Positions 18,253 to 30,800 of a DNA stretch of 64,000 nt are shown here, piece by piece. A program made the translations under genes and the position numbers. The DNA is from Erpobdella octoculata. Its lineage: Eukaryota > Annelida > Clitellata > Hirudinida > Erpobdellidae. The stretch spans positions 15,052,187 to 15,116,186 of the forward strand of contig OZ022239.1 in NCBI GenBank assembly GCA_963978895.1, given 5' to 3'. The notes under the pieces were generated by a model that was given only the letters and a program-made list of their open reading frames with translations, was not told where the DNA came from and did not search any database. Each line of letters starts with the position of its first letter. Position 1 is the stretch's first letter.

Positions 18253-20803
18253 TTGTTTTGATTTTACAAAGTACCAGGAATCCCTGATACTCGTTAGCAT
18301 AGAATCGATACTCTATGTGCGGAGCGAAATTGCCAATGACGGGAGCTCCGCTCCATCTATCATTTCTTTGTCTCAGATTTTTTTAAGGTTGCTTAGAATT
18401 TTGTTTTTATTTTTAAATTTTTTATTCATTTTGTCGTCAGTTTTGTTTTTTGCTTGCTTGTGAACAAAACTTGGTAGTAAAAATTAACAAACTTCCCATT
18501 CTCAAATAAAGCTGAAATTTGGAATATAGATTTGTTTGTTTATGGAAATGCATTTTATTACATTTTTGAATTTATTATAACTGATCTTTGAAGTCGATGG
18601 TCTTTGTCTAAAGTGGCACCCTAAATGAAGTAAAATAGCTAAGAATTACATCCTGAAGCCCCCCGCCTTGATAGCACGAGCATTCGGACTGGAGCATGGA
18701 TGATAGTCGGCATATATGGCCGTAAACGGACATCTATCAACCAGTGCTGGCCCGTACAATGATAGCCAGCGTAAAGCATCCAGCTTATCTTTAAAAATTT
18801 ATTAATGATAGAAATTAAAGACTAGAAACTGAAGTTAGTCAAAATCAGTCTAAAACCAGTTAAAGCAATTGTAAAAAAAAAATTAGTTTATGATTAAATG
18901 TAGCAACCCCACCCGCCTTACCCAAAAAAATCTTCGAATTTGGATAAAATTGCAGGATCCTCCGATTTGGCCTGGGGGGCTTGCGCCCCCTGCCCCCTAG
19001 TTGCGCCTCTGCACAAAAGTGTACCTATGCCTTTAGCTAAAAGTCGTTTCGCCAATGGGTAGTTTTTGTTAGACACCCAGTGGGTTTGGAATAGGAGACG
19101 GCTCAATTTCAGTTTGAATTTTACTAACTACTAGAAGAAGCTCCCAATTAGCAGTCTTGAGGCAAATATTTTTCCACTGCATAACCTTACTTCCAATCAG
19201 ACAAAATTTCACAATGAAACGATAAATTTACAATTTCTTATCCCCAGTGTGCCCTCCACAAATATACTTGCTCTTTATTTTAGAATAAAAATTGGTACTA
19301 CTTTATAAGGTGAATTATCGTATGTTGTAACAGAATCTAAACTTTTTCTACTGTTGGAACGAGCCACTATAGGTCTTCCCAGTCTGACATCATCCTGCTT
19401 TGTGTGGCCCGGGCCTGCACGTCTAGAATCTACAGTCCCTCTGTAGATGTCTCAGTTTATCTCAATTTCCGTTGCGTGGTAAATTATTTCTTTTTCCATT
19501 TAAATCTTTCATCTATAACTCTCCGGACTCGATCATCTAATTTTTCTTTTTCTTCTTCAATTTTTACTCTTCTCACCCAATGAGACTTGTCTGATGGTTT
19601 TCAGAGGCTTCATAATTTAGTGCAAATGTCAGAGCCTTACCGGTACCAAATACACGGCCAACCCTAAGAGCTTTCCGGGTTTTGAAGTTTTTCAAGGCTG
19701 TTATAAATCCATCCGTTAATAATTGTGCTGAGGACTTCTCGAGGGCAAATAGGGTATCCTTATCTGCTTTTAATTGTTGCAGGCTTTTCTCTCAATTTCA
19801 AACTGAGCTTTGTAAACAGATCATGACAGAGTGCCATCAAAAGTTGGGGCCTTGGTAGGTTTAACAGGTTGATTTCCTTCCTGGACTCGGCAACCAGGTG
19901 GTTCAATTTTGTTTCCACGTTGCTCTCGATTCTCTTTTCAATTTCTCCAGCGCTCTCTTCCACCAAATTTGCCGGGTTAATGATTCTCTTTTCGACTTCT
20001 GTTAAACGAAGCTGATCGTCAAGATTTAATTCTTCTATTCTTTGTTGTGCTGTTTTGTTCTCTTCTTATGCTGCTTTGTTTTCTTCCCTCATCGTGTTCA
20101 TAGCTGCTTTATTTTCTTCCCTCATAATGTTTGGCTTCAAATTGTCATTTACATGACTTTTTCACATGTGTGTCGTCTTTGTCAGTGAAAGAAGTGAAAC
20201 CAAACTGAACATAGTCACAATAGTCAGATCTGAATCTGAATACTTCCGTCTCTTATTGGACATCTTTCAGTTTTGAAATGCTAGTTGAAGTGATGTTGTG
20301 ATAACTATACTTTTTTCACCCTCCATTTCTTTTTTGGCTTATCTTATGATAAATTCTTTTTACCTATAAGTATACCTAATGTTTTCTTTAAATTTTTCTT
20401 TTCTAAAATTTTTTAAAACTTGTATTATCCTCTCGCTAGATATAAGCTTTATTGTTATACAAAATCAATTGAAGCCTCGTAATTTTGTTTATTTCTGACA
20501 TACGTGCATTAAAATTTACACAGAATGATCGTTTATTCAAATATCACTGCCATACTGTGAGACTGGATTATCATGTCTTAATTGGCCTAGCATAATGCAA
20601 TTAATAACCAGCTGAGATGATGCTTGACTGTTTTCTCAGGAAACCACAAACAAGAAACAGATTACTTCCTCGTTTAATTGAAAGATATTTTAAGCTTTTT
20701 ACTCAAATATTGCTAAAATATAAAAATTATCATAAGGCTTAATTTTGAGAAAGGTTAAAGGTGAGAAGCTCGACGGTCTGAAAGGCTCGTGAAACTTTCC
20801 CAA
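18253..20803. other. Intergenic region between divergent PSMC3 and the SH2-adaptor gene
   Basis: It should hold both promoters, but no core promoter motif is clear. About 18650-18790 and 18900-19020 look like decayed transposon ends (GGGGGCTTGCGCCCCC palindrome; a GCAGAGGCGCAACTAGG type end). 19380-20285 is the gag relic listed separately. About 20760-20803 is the likely 5' leader of the adaptor gene. Confidence 0.5.
19380..20285 (-). pseudogene. Ty3/Gypsy-like gag relic, frameshifted
   Basis: On the minus strand an ATG near 20268 opens a short frame, followed by a coiled-coil stretch with two MREENKAA repeats and several EKRI heptads. A PTFDGTLS...YKAQFE signature typical of Ty3/Gypsy gag comes next. 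At least two frameshifts and several in-frame stops interrupt it (one TAA just after the second repeat). No zinc knuckle, protease or RT follows, and no LTRs were found. The assignment rests on the short gag signature, so confidence is moderate. Confidence 0.5.
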
Positions 20804-22363
20804 CATGTCCGGGTGAGTTGTGTTTTAGCTATACAATGTTTATTTGGTTTTATTTTTCAGTTTAGTTTCAATTAACTTTATAACGTTCGTGTTTAGTGAA
20901 AATTAAAATGCAGGTTTCACTTAATTGTAGATTATGGAAACTTTTTGGAAAATCTCGAGATAGATCGTCAACCATACCTAATCAGTCAAGTAACTAAACG
21001 AAATAAGATTTTTTAGTTTAATTAAATAAATTAACTGAAGTAAAAAAACTACTTTATAACATAAAAAATATTTATATAGTTTGCGTTGTTAATGCTTTTT
21101 TTTAGTAATTTCTAATAGTAACGAACTTAATACAAAAAATCAACATACATAATTTTCTATGTCTGTATGCAGGCGCGTAAACAAGAATTTTTGTCGTGGT
21201 TGGAAATTTTTGCAGAAAAAGATAATTGAGCAGGGATATATCACCCCCTCCCAAAAATATGTGGTCGTTTAAAAGACAATTTAGAACCAAAACTATTGCA
21301 ATTTGCAAATGTTCATTTTAAAAAAAACTTACCTTTTAGGTATGTTTTAAGTTAACGTTTGCTATCAGGACCGTATACAGGATTTTTTCGGGGGGGGGGG
21401 GGGGGTTTATGGTAGCTGAAAAATGTTTTTAAATTTATTATTTCTATAAGTTAAGTACAGGGGATGCACACGAACACAACGAAGATAGAAACTAAGAATG
21501 AATTACATTTACCACTTGTTTATATAGATTATATAACTAGCAAAAAAGGTTTGTTCCCCTCCCTTAAAAAAGCTAAAATTACGTATCTATTGTGGTGCTT
21601 CACATAGGCTTATTGTGTTAGGAAAAGTGCCAAAAACGCCCGTCCTGATCTAGATACCCTATTGATAAGCTGGAAAAAGTGTCAAAATTTTTGACGAGAG
21701 GGCCTGAGAGGGGGACATTCATCTATGCCCGTCTCTGTATACGCGCCTGTCTGTATGTATGTATAACTGGTAGCGCTGCATTCACAAAATGATAAATAAC
21801 GATATTTTCTAAAATCCAAAATTTTGGACGAGCTATACAAATCTATAGTCGTTTAATAAAAACATATTCATTTTACTGAGTATCAAATATCTGATTCATA
21901 TAAGCAGAGTTTTTTTTGCAGTTTTTTTCATTATTGGTAACACAAACCCGTCGTTTTTTATGTTTTTTGGCTATAAAATGCCAACAAGTTAGCAGATGTT
22001 TTGCAAAGTAGTCGTAAACTAACCCCTAACACCGACGGATCCAGAGATGTCAATTGGGGGAGCCAAGTCAAGCGCCGGAGGCACCCGTGCCCCCTAAATT
22101 CGGCTGTGACTCCTAGCCATGCTCCTCAAATATACCAAATTGCAATAAAATTGGTTCAGGTGTTTAACTTTCATGCCGATAAATAAGAAGTGGGCATGCG
22201 TCTATTTTTTGCCGACCCAACTCGAAACAACACACTACTTTCTCAATCCATCACAACCCTCCATTCATTCTCCCTTCCCCTTATCTCTTCCTCTCTTCTC
22301 CTTTCCTTGTTTCTTTGCTTTTTCTCTACTTCTCTTTTCATTTTCTCTCCCCTCTTTCTCCCA

Positions 22364-22394
<31 letters not shown>

Positions 22395-24807
22395 AATATT
22401 TTGCAAGTTAATGTAGATGGATATACAGAATCAATTGATCATCCTATATTTAGTTAGATATAGTCCACAAATCTGATGTGGGTGGTGTTATTATATTATA
22501 TAGATGGATACTTTTATTTAATTACTATACAAAACAAAATAATATAATTTTGTTTTTTTATAGGATCTCCTGAAGAACATCAAGAAAATAACGACGATCA
22601 AGTCGGAATTTACTTTTTTCAGCATTTTTATTTAATTTTATTTGTGTGCCACCAGACTCGAACCCATATTTTAGCATTTCAAGCTGAATTCTTAATTTGA
22701 AATTCCTTATATTAACTTAACCGCCGGTTTTGCTTGAATGTTTGCAAACCTTGAAAATGAAATTTAACTAACTTCCGTCATCCAATTGAGCTGAAATTTA
22801 AAACATAGGCTCACTCGTCATGACCAGGGGCGGATTAACCATGGCCTTCGAGCTTTGGGGGCCTCAAAAATTTTACAATAAAAAAATTCTTATGCAATTG
22901 TCGACGAAAATTGCTGAGCTCGTTAGTTCAAGTGTGTCACAACTATGTCTATTGGTGGTCTTTGCATAGGTCAGACATACAACAACGCATCCAACATATC
23001 CGGAGTCTACAATGGAGTCCAAGCCCGAATGCTCCATGACAACCCAAGGGCACCTTTTATCCTTTGCATGGCTAATTCTCTAAATCTTTATAGAAATGCT
23101 GCAGCTGAGTCATGTGTCCAAGCCGTTACCTTCTTCGTAATTGTGCAAAAACTGTACGTGTTTCTATCTTCCTCTACTTCACGGTGGCGTGTACTAATGG
23201 ACAAGTTAAAAACTACTGAAGGGTAATGTACTGTTCTAAAGCGACTGAGTGAAACTAGTTGGTGTGCACGCACTGATGCGCTAAACAGTTTGATTTTGAA
23301 CTACTATGTGTACATTGAAGTTTTGCAACAGGTTGCTGGAGATTCTTTGCAGAATAAGGCTACTAAAGCTGAAGCTCAATCTATTACTAAAGCTTTGGCG
23401 AAGCTGGAAACAGGCTTTCTGACAGCATTTTGGAGCTGTGTTCTGAAGAGAACAAACATGACCAGTAAACTACTCTCCAGTCTGTAAAAGCCGATCTGGG
23501 ATATTCCGTGATCTTCCAGTCTCTGAGTGAGTTTGTCAAAATGCTACGTGAAAAAAATAAGTTTGATGAAATTGTTGAACTAGAAAAGAAACTATCTGGA
23601 ATTTTATAGTTCACTGAGAAACGAAAAAAGTACTTCCGACGAGCAGCAGATGACGTAAGTGCTAAAGGTGTCACATTGTCTCTCTCTGAAAAAGTCAGAA
23701 TATCTACTTTCCTGTTGATTATTGACTCCTTTCTTCTTGACATGAACAAGCGAATCAAAGCCTACTCAAAGGTGGACAAGTTGTTCTCGTTCTCGTGACA
23801 CACTGATGTGGAAGCACAAGTTTTTCTCAATGGAGTGATAGATTCCTACTCAAGAGTGTGGGCCAAATTGAAAATGAATGGTTCCAGTGGAGATCACTGC
23901 TCAAGAATCTCAAGCATACTTCCTGCTCATCTCACGAGATGCTGAAATTGATGCTGCAGAATGCTTTCAGTAAGGCCTTCCCGAACACCTACATTCTTCT
24001 TTGTCATTACTTGACACTGCCTGTGACGAACTGTACCGGTGAGCAATCTTTCAGCCACCTCAAACGCATCAAATCTTCTCTGAGGTCAACACAGACTCAA
24101 AAGAGACTAAACAACATATCTCTTTTAAACATTGAAAGTGATGTACTTCAGGAGTTTGATTTTTCCGAAGTTATTGACGCATTCAGTTTAGCTAAATCTA
24201 CGTAGAAAGAAATCATAATGTACAGTTGTACAGTATTCTGTAATCTGTAGGTATATGTTTTTGTTGTACTTGAGAGTTTATAGTTGAAAAATTTCAACTG
24301 TGTAATTAATGATACATTTCATTTGGCTTTGAATTGAAACATTAAAGTCATAATTTGTAAATTTTATAATGGGGGGGGGCCTCATTTTTCTCAGTGCGCC
24401 AGGCCTCCATACGTAATAATCCGCCCTGGTCATGACAATGCATTCTATTAAAGTTTGAAAACTTTCTAAAAAAACATTATTTTTTACTTAAAATTAATAA
24501 TTATCTATGTTTTAAAACAAAAATTAATCAAACACAATTATATGGATATCTGAATATAAAAAGTCAAAAATGTTTAAAAAAATTTGTAATAAATGAAATG
24601 CTGGCAAATCTTGAATTATAAGGAATTTGTGAAAAATTCTCGTTTTACGGCTTACTTGTCGACTTGTCGTCATGTGCCGAACTCGAACTCAAGTTAAAAT
24701 TCAATGTTAGAATTCCAACAAAAATAAACATAGAAAAAATAAGACAGGGACGTCAATTAGGGGGGCAGGGGGCGATTGCCCTCCTTGATTTTTCTGTGGG
24801 TCTCCGG

Positions 24808-24881
<74 letters not shown>

Positions 24882-27800
24882 ATGCACGACCATTAAAGGT
24901 AATTGCGTATTAAAATTCTTTTTTAGTTTACGTAAGTTTTGGAACTATTTTGGTTTTCATTATTTGTCCTTCAGCGATTACTCGTCTCCAGACACCGGAC
25001 ATACTTGGAACCGGCATATCATGACCCTGTTCAGCAATGGTTGCAAGAACGTCATGTGCTTTTTGCGTTGAAATGCTGTTATTCAAACCCGCTGTTGTAG
25101 TGCTTGCTCTTTGGTATTTCAGTTTGCCTTCAGGAGATGACGTGGAAGAAGAAGTGGGCGACTCTGGTGAAGAATCAGAGGTTTCTGAATCCGAAGATTC
25201 TAGATTCTGAGACAGTTTTATATGTTTGTGTGGGTTGCGATTGAAAAGAGCTGGTTTGAGATAAAGTGTTTGATTGTCGGATTTCTAGGGTGGATTGATT
25301 CCAAAGGGGCTTGTTTGACTGTTGAATAACCGATCTTTCCTCCACTCTTAACTTGCTTCTGGTAGAGCTCTTAATCTTCCATGCTTTTCCATTCTCCATT
25401 AACGTTGGTTTTAAATAACTGATAAAGTGTTGCAGCGAATTTATGAGATGTTTCTTTTTGTTTTTGTCATATACCTAGATTAGTCAGAGAATTGAGTTTC
25501 TTTCTGATAAGTGCGCTAGATAATAGCGGAAAATTTAAAATTTCCCTCCAGAGCAATTCTATATCCTTAATCAATTAATCATAATCTTGATTCGATCCAG
25601 TCGCCGTTTCTCGCTGTTGAACGGAAAAGTGAAGTTTCCAAGAATTTGACGGTTTGTTGGCATTCGAGTTAGATTGGTTAGATTTTCAACTGATGGAATC
25701 TTTGGATTCTTTTTCTGTTTAGAAGAGGAGAGTAGATTCGTCTTCCATTCATTTACAACTGTTTGACTTTAAATTGTTGCTGGATTTTCTAAAAGGCATT
25801 TTCTTGTGGTTTAAAAGTGATTATATGTTTTGCACTTGTGTTATGTTATAATTGTCGAACAAATGAAAACAGCTTACAGAAATGTCCTTAAAAGCAGTCT
25901 AAAAAATAATATAAAAATTCAGTTTAAAATTGAAAACGATAGTCAGACTCTGCGATGGGTGAAGAACAAAAAATGAAGAGGTGGGGAACTTTTTTCAATT
26001 TTTTTTTAAATTTGATGTTGCCATCATCTGCATACAATTGTTCCTCGAATGTAAGTGGTTTCAGTTTCGTTACGAAAATTTTTGTTGTTGTCATAACCCT
26101 AGTGACCATTTTTGTAGTCTATTCGTCAAATTAGCATAATCTCAAGTGATTGCTTCGATTAATCATTAATCAGTTGTTCATTTTTTCAGAATTTGTACGA
26201 AGCTGTTGATCCAATTGAAGGTAAGCATGATACTACAGTAGTACCTCGAATTACGAATTTAATTCGCTCCGTAACCTTGGGATAGGGTTAGGCCCGGTTA
26301 GGCCTAGGGTTAGTAGCAATTTTACCGATTCCAATCACGTTGAACCGCCGGGGCAATAGCAGCGACCCTCGCTTTTCTATTTTCTCATATCTCAAAGCAA
26401 TTTTCCCTATTGAAATTATTTGAAATGTTATTAATCCGTTACAGCTCCCACAATGCCAGCTGCAGGAACTCCCAAAATTCTTTTCGCAATTTCAGAAAGA
26501 TTCTTCCATTTTGTAGCCCTTTCTTTCCAGTATAACAATATATCATCTTGCACTCCATCACATTTTGTTAAATATGCATCAACTTGAAGGATAATAAACA
26601 TGATGATTTTATAGGATGAAAATGAAATTATTAAAAATAGCAAAAGATAGTTATAAAAAAATTATAGAAGAAAAATTGAATAAATATGTTTTCAAAATCA
26701 TACAATTAAAAATGTCATGAATTGAAATACAAAACAACATTGAAAGACAAAACCACAATATAAAATAAAGTAGCAGTAATACCTCATGTTCTTCTGATAT
26801 CATATTTTATATATTATATAGATCTTCAAAAAAACTGTCCTCTAACTTGGCCTTTTTTGTGATGGGATTGATTGAGGTGTTTTTTCAGAAACAATATTTG
26901 TTGATTTAGTCAACTTATATTAATTTATATTAATAATATATATAATAATTAATAACAATTTTAAATCAATTTATTTAATAAAAGTCAACATGGCTGAATT
27001 ACTCAATATGGCTGAAGATCAATCAATCAATCACTATGACAAAAAAGCGCTTAACAATTTGAATTACGTTTACTGTTATGTTATAATGAGATTAGACAAC
27101 CAAATTTTTTTGTGAGAATAAATAAAAATTTGATCTTCATTTTAACTAATATTTTGTAAAAATTCCGCGGGGTTCCCGCAATTTTACAATCCATCCCCGC
27201 GGGAATCCTGCAGCAACTGAACCCATCCTCGCGAGATTCCAGTGAAACCCATCTCCATGCAGCTCTCTAGTTTGCATCTTTTCATAACAAGCCTGGCAGC
27301 TTCATTGATAATGGATTGTAGCCGACGAGTTAGAGTTTTGAGTAGCCAGACTAAGGCTGAGTTGCAATAGTCTAGCTTGGCCAGTTGCAACCTTTTTGGG
27401 ATGTTTTTTTCCATGAACTGTGAATCTCTCCCACATTCCCAAGATCTCTTTATTTCACTTGTAGAGATAACATCCTCGGCTCCTCGAAACCAATTTCTTT
27501 CAGCACCTCTGTATGCTACTGCGGCTCTTGCTTTTGTAACTCCTTGGTTTTCAGTTCCTGAGAGTTCTTTTATTCACCTCCAGATTCATGGATTTTCCCA
27601 GGTTTTGTGAGTTGTGCTTTGCGTACTTGCTAAACCGGTTCCTCGTATCTCAAATGTTGTTTGTATTTCAAAGCAAAGTTTTGCTCGCTCAATGGCTCGT
27701 AACTAAAAAAACTTGTAGATTACGGCACTCGTATGTCGAGGTACTCTGTATACATTTGTTAGAAGAATGTTCGTAACGTGACAAGGGCATGTTTTTTTCA

Positions 27801-30800
27801 GAATATTCGGTCATTGAAGTTAAGGTGCGCTTATTATATGTCATAAATGTGGTTGGAAAAATTTTGCTGCAGAAAAAATTCTCAACGTTTTCTGTGTTGC
27901 ACTGTCCGTGGCACTTTTTCCTCGTTTTATCACAGTGCGAATCTAAATTTTTTATGTCAGAATTCAATGAATTCATAACATAGTCTAACAGCTCTTTTAG
28001 AGACCAGTGTATTAAGATTTGGAAGAAGTGCTTTATGAATGTCTTTTATTATAGATTGGTTGATTAACACTTATTATTTAATTCTATGAAAGTTTCCCCA
28101 TAATTTGAAGCAGACGTGAACCAATTTGAGGACCATGGATTTGATGAAAACGAATTTGATGAAAACGAATTTGATGAAAATGAATTTGATGACAACGAAA
28201 TTGATTATGTTGATGTTGAAGATGACCAGGTGACCATGACATGGTGTTTTAAAAGCTTGTTCTATTTAAATATTTCAACTCTTAATACTTAATAGCATTC
28301 ATTACATGATTGAATTTTTTTTAGGAGATCTATTGCAATGAAAATGAACCATTAATAGGTAAATTTAACTGCTAACATAAATCTGAGATGGAATGTTAGA
28401 CTGTATGTGAAGTGAATGAGAATATGTATATAAATATTTAAAAGTTTATGTGAATTTGAACATTAAAATGAGGGTAAATGTAAATATATTTTATAGCCTC
28501 AAAAGTAATTTTAAAAAAGTTGATCATTTTATGTTAAGCATCACTGCATCAACAACCATCCATCTGTCAGCCCTCTCTTCCACCAAGAAACCAATCCCAG
28601 CAAGCCACTTCTGCTCATCAAGTTTCTTCAGTTTATTTGCTATTTAAATAATAAAATTACCTGCTGTTGATTATTTATTATTTGTAAGGTTTACTCACAG
28701 TGTGTTAATCCCACTTGTTAATAATGACTAATCTGCAGCATTACTTTTGATCTGTGCCAGTGTATGTGTGTGTGCAGATTGCTGAAAATTTTTTATAAAG
28801 TACAAAAAATTGAATTTAAAACATTCTAAATAAAGTTAATATTAGGAATAAATGCTTTTCTAAAATTGAATTTCATTGCAAAAATGTTCCCCAGCTAAAT
28901 TGGAATAGAACCTGGTGTTTTTCAAGCCACAGTTTTCAACTAAAACTTTATGGTAGTAGGGAGGAATCTGTGCAGAAAAGAAACATTGCTGAAGATAGTT
29001 AATATATTTTTTTGCAGCCACCAACAAGATCTGCCAGCAATTCGCCCCCACCTGTTCCCGATTACAAAAAATTCAGGAATCAACAAGCCAAAGTGTTTAA
29101 AAGTAACTCTTATGAAGAAGGTGATACAGATGTAGAAAATAAAGTTTTACCCAAGATACCTGAAAAGGTAAATGTACCGAAACAAGATTCCTATGAAGAG
29201 AACTGGCAGACTGATGAAACATATGAAAGTTTTCGAGAGGTAGCCTGTAGCTTTTATTGGTTGTTACCAGTGTTGTTCGGTAACGAAGTAAAAGTAACGC
29301 GTTACTTTACTTAAGTACATCCGACGTACTTTTTGCCTGTAACGGAGTACACATTATTTTTAGTACTTTTACTTGTAACGAAGTAATATTTTCGGACTTA
29401 CTTTTACTTCGTTACTTTTCCAGGACAAAGCGTTACAAAGTACTGTAAAAAATTAATAAAACGACATAAAATTTAAATCGTTGTATTATTAATTATCTAT
29501 GATTACTAAGATTTTCACGGTCATACTTGTTTTGGTTTACATGTACATTAATTAAAAGATTTATTTTATGAAGCTGAACAGCCTTTCACCAATATTAAAA
29601 ATAACATTATTATTTCATGTTTTTTTTAGTTGATTAGATAATGATTTTTTTATTTTTCATATAAAATCTGATATTAATCAGCTTTGGTAAGTAGGTGGTC
29701 AAAAGGTGCAGAAGTTAAATATAAAGCAGTTGGTTATGCATTATAGGCCAAATTTTTATGGATAACTGCAAGAAACTAAATAGCAAATATTGGAGTAACT
29801 GTTTAGTAGTAGATTACTAAAAGTAACCTGGTAAGGTGGCTTCATGCTGGCATTTTAAGTGTTGGCAAAGTTCAAAATGAAAACCTTCTACTAAGTTTTG
29901 AATGTCTTATGACTTTGCTAATGGAACTCCAGTTGTGAGTTACAACGTGTGAGTCAAGCATGAAATTGCAAGGTTCTAGTGTGTAAAACAATTAATAAAT
30001 GAGGAAAATACAACCTATCAACAATTAATTAAACTATAACCAAAATTTACTTTCAGGTTTGCCCTGCAATACCCTTAAAAACAGGAGGCACTGAACAAAG
30101 GCTGCTGGTTGATTTACTAGTTTTGTTATTATTTGTTACCTTCTTGATTGAAAAATAAAAAAAATTAAGAAACTTCTTTCCCATGTGCTAGACTCAAACT
30201 ATTGCAAGCCGAACAAGTACAGACAAATCTCAATGGTCTGAGCTTTGTTCTTCTCTCAATCAAATGTCTAGTGGTCTTCCTACTGAGCCTACGGTGTTTT
30301 TCTCCATCAATTTTTTGATAGATTATAATTGAAAAATCAAACTTTAATATTTGCTTTGAGATGATGTTGTGAAATCAAATTTGGTCAAATGTTTTCACAT
30401 GCAAAATTTGAATTCTCTTGTGAACATTAAACTATTCATAAATTGATTTTATTACATTTCAGCCTCAATCAAGGAGAAATAGGCCTTGTCCACCACCTCC
30501 TACAGAGTCACCAGTGCTACCAGAAGGTTAATGATTGTCTATTTTCGATCCACAAAGTGTGTGGCTCACAAATAATTTTTTTTAAACTGACATTCCAAAA
30601 TAATTTTTAGTTTAAATAAGTTTCCTTGAAGCTGTTTAGATGAATTTTTTTAATTGTTTAACATTTTATTTTGTTGACTTTTTTATAATATTCTTTCAAC
30701 TTTAGTTTAAAAGATTTTGTTTATTTAGATCAATATTATTTAGAAGGAAATGATTGTAATGAAGTGAAGGATGTGCTCTAAACTAGCTGAACTAAACCAA

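Larger units (their letters stand above)
22700..24628 (-). mobile_element. TIR MITE (AAATCCCTTATAT family), copy A, split by a hAT
   Basis: Minus orientation. The ends are AAATTCCTTATATTAACTT on the left and TTATAAGGAATTT on the right. The body carries the family landmarks: GTTTGCAAACCTTGAAA, the CATCCAATTGAGCTGAAATT block, then TGACAATGCATTCTATTAA. It is interrupted at 22825-24428 by the ZMYM1-like hAT, whose target duplication GTCATGAC is native MITE sequence. Confidence 0.7.
26236..27748. mobile_element. pogo/Tigger-like DNA element with nested relics
   Basis: The ends are CAGTAGTACCTCGAATTACG and the complement of CGTATGTCGAGGTACTCTG, bounded by TA dinucleotides (26234-26235 and 27749-27750) as for Tc1/mariner/pogo elements. 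The GTACCTCGA core is typical of Tigger-like ends. No DDE transposase is visible. The interior holds a hAT C-terminal relic and a LINE RT fragment. It starts only 15 bp after the adaptor-gene exon 26190-26220. Confidence 0.65.

Noticed and set aside
24808..24880. CRISPR-like regular repeat
   Set aside because: It is a simple (TTGA)n microsatellite without spacers; the window is eukaryotic.
25924..26109. 61-codon minus-strand frame near the LYEAVD exon
   Set aside because: It could be part of the 24930-25800 relic, but nothing connects them and the sequence is too short to call.
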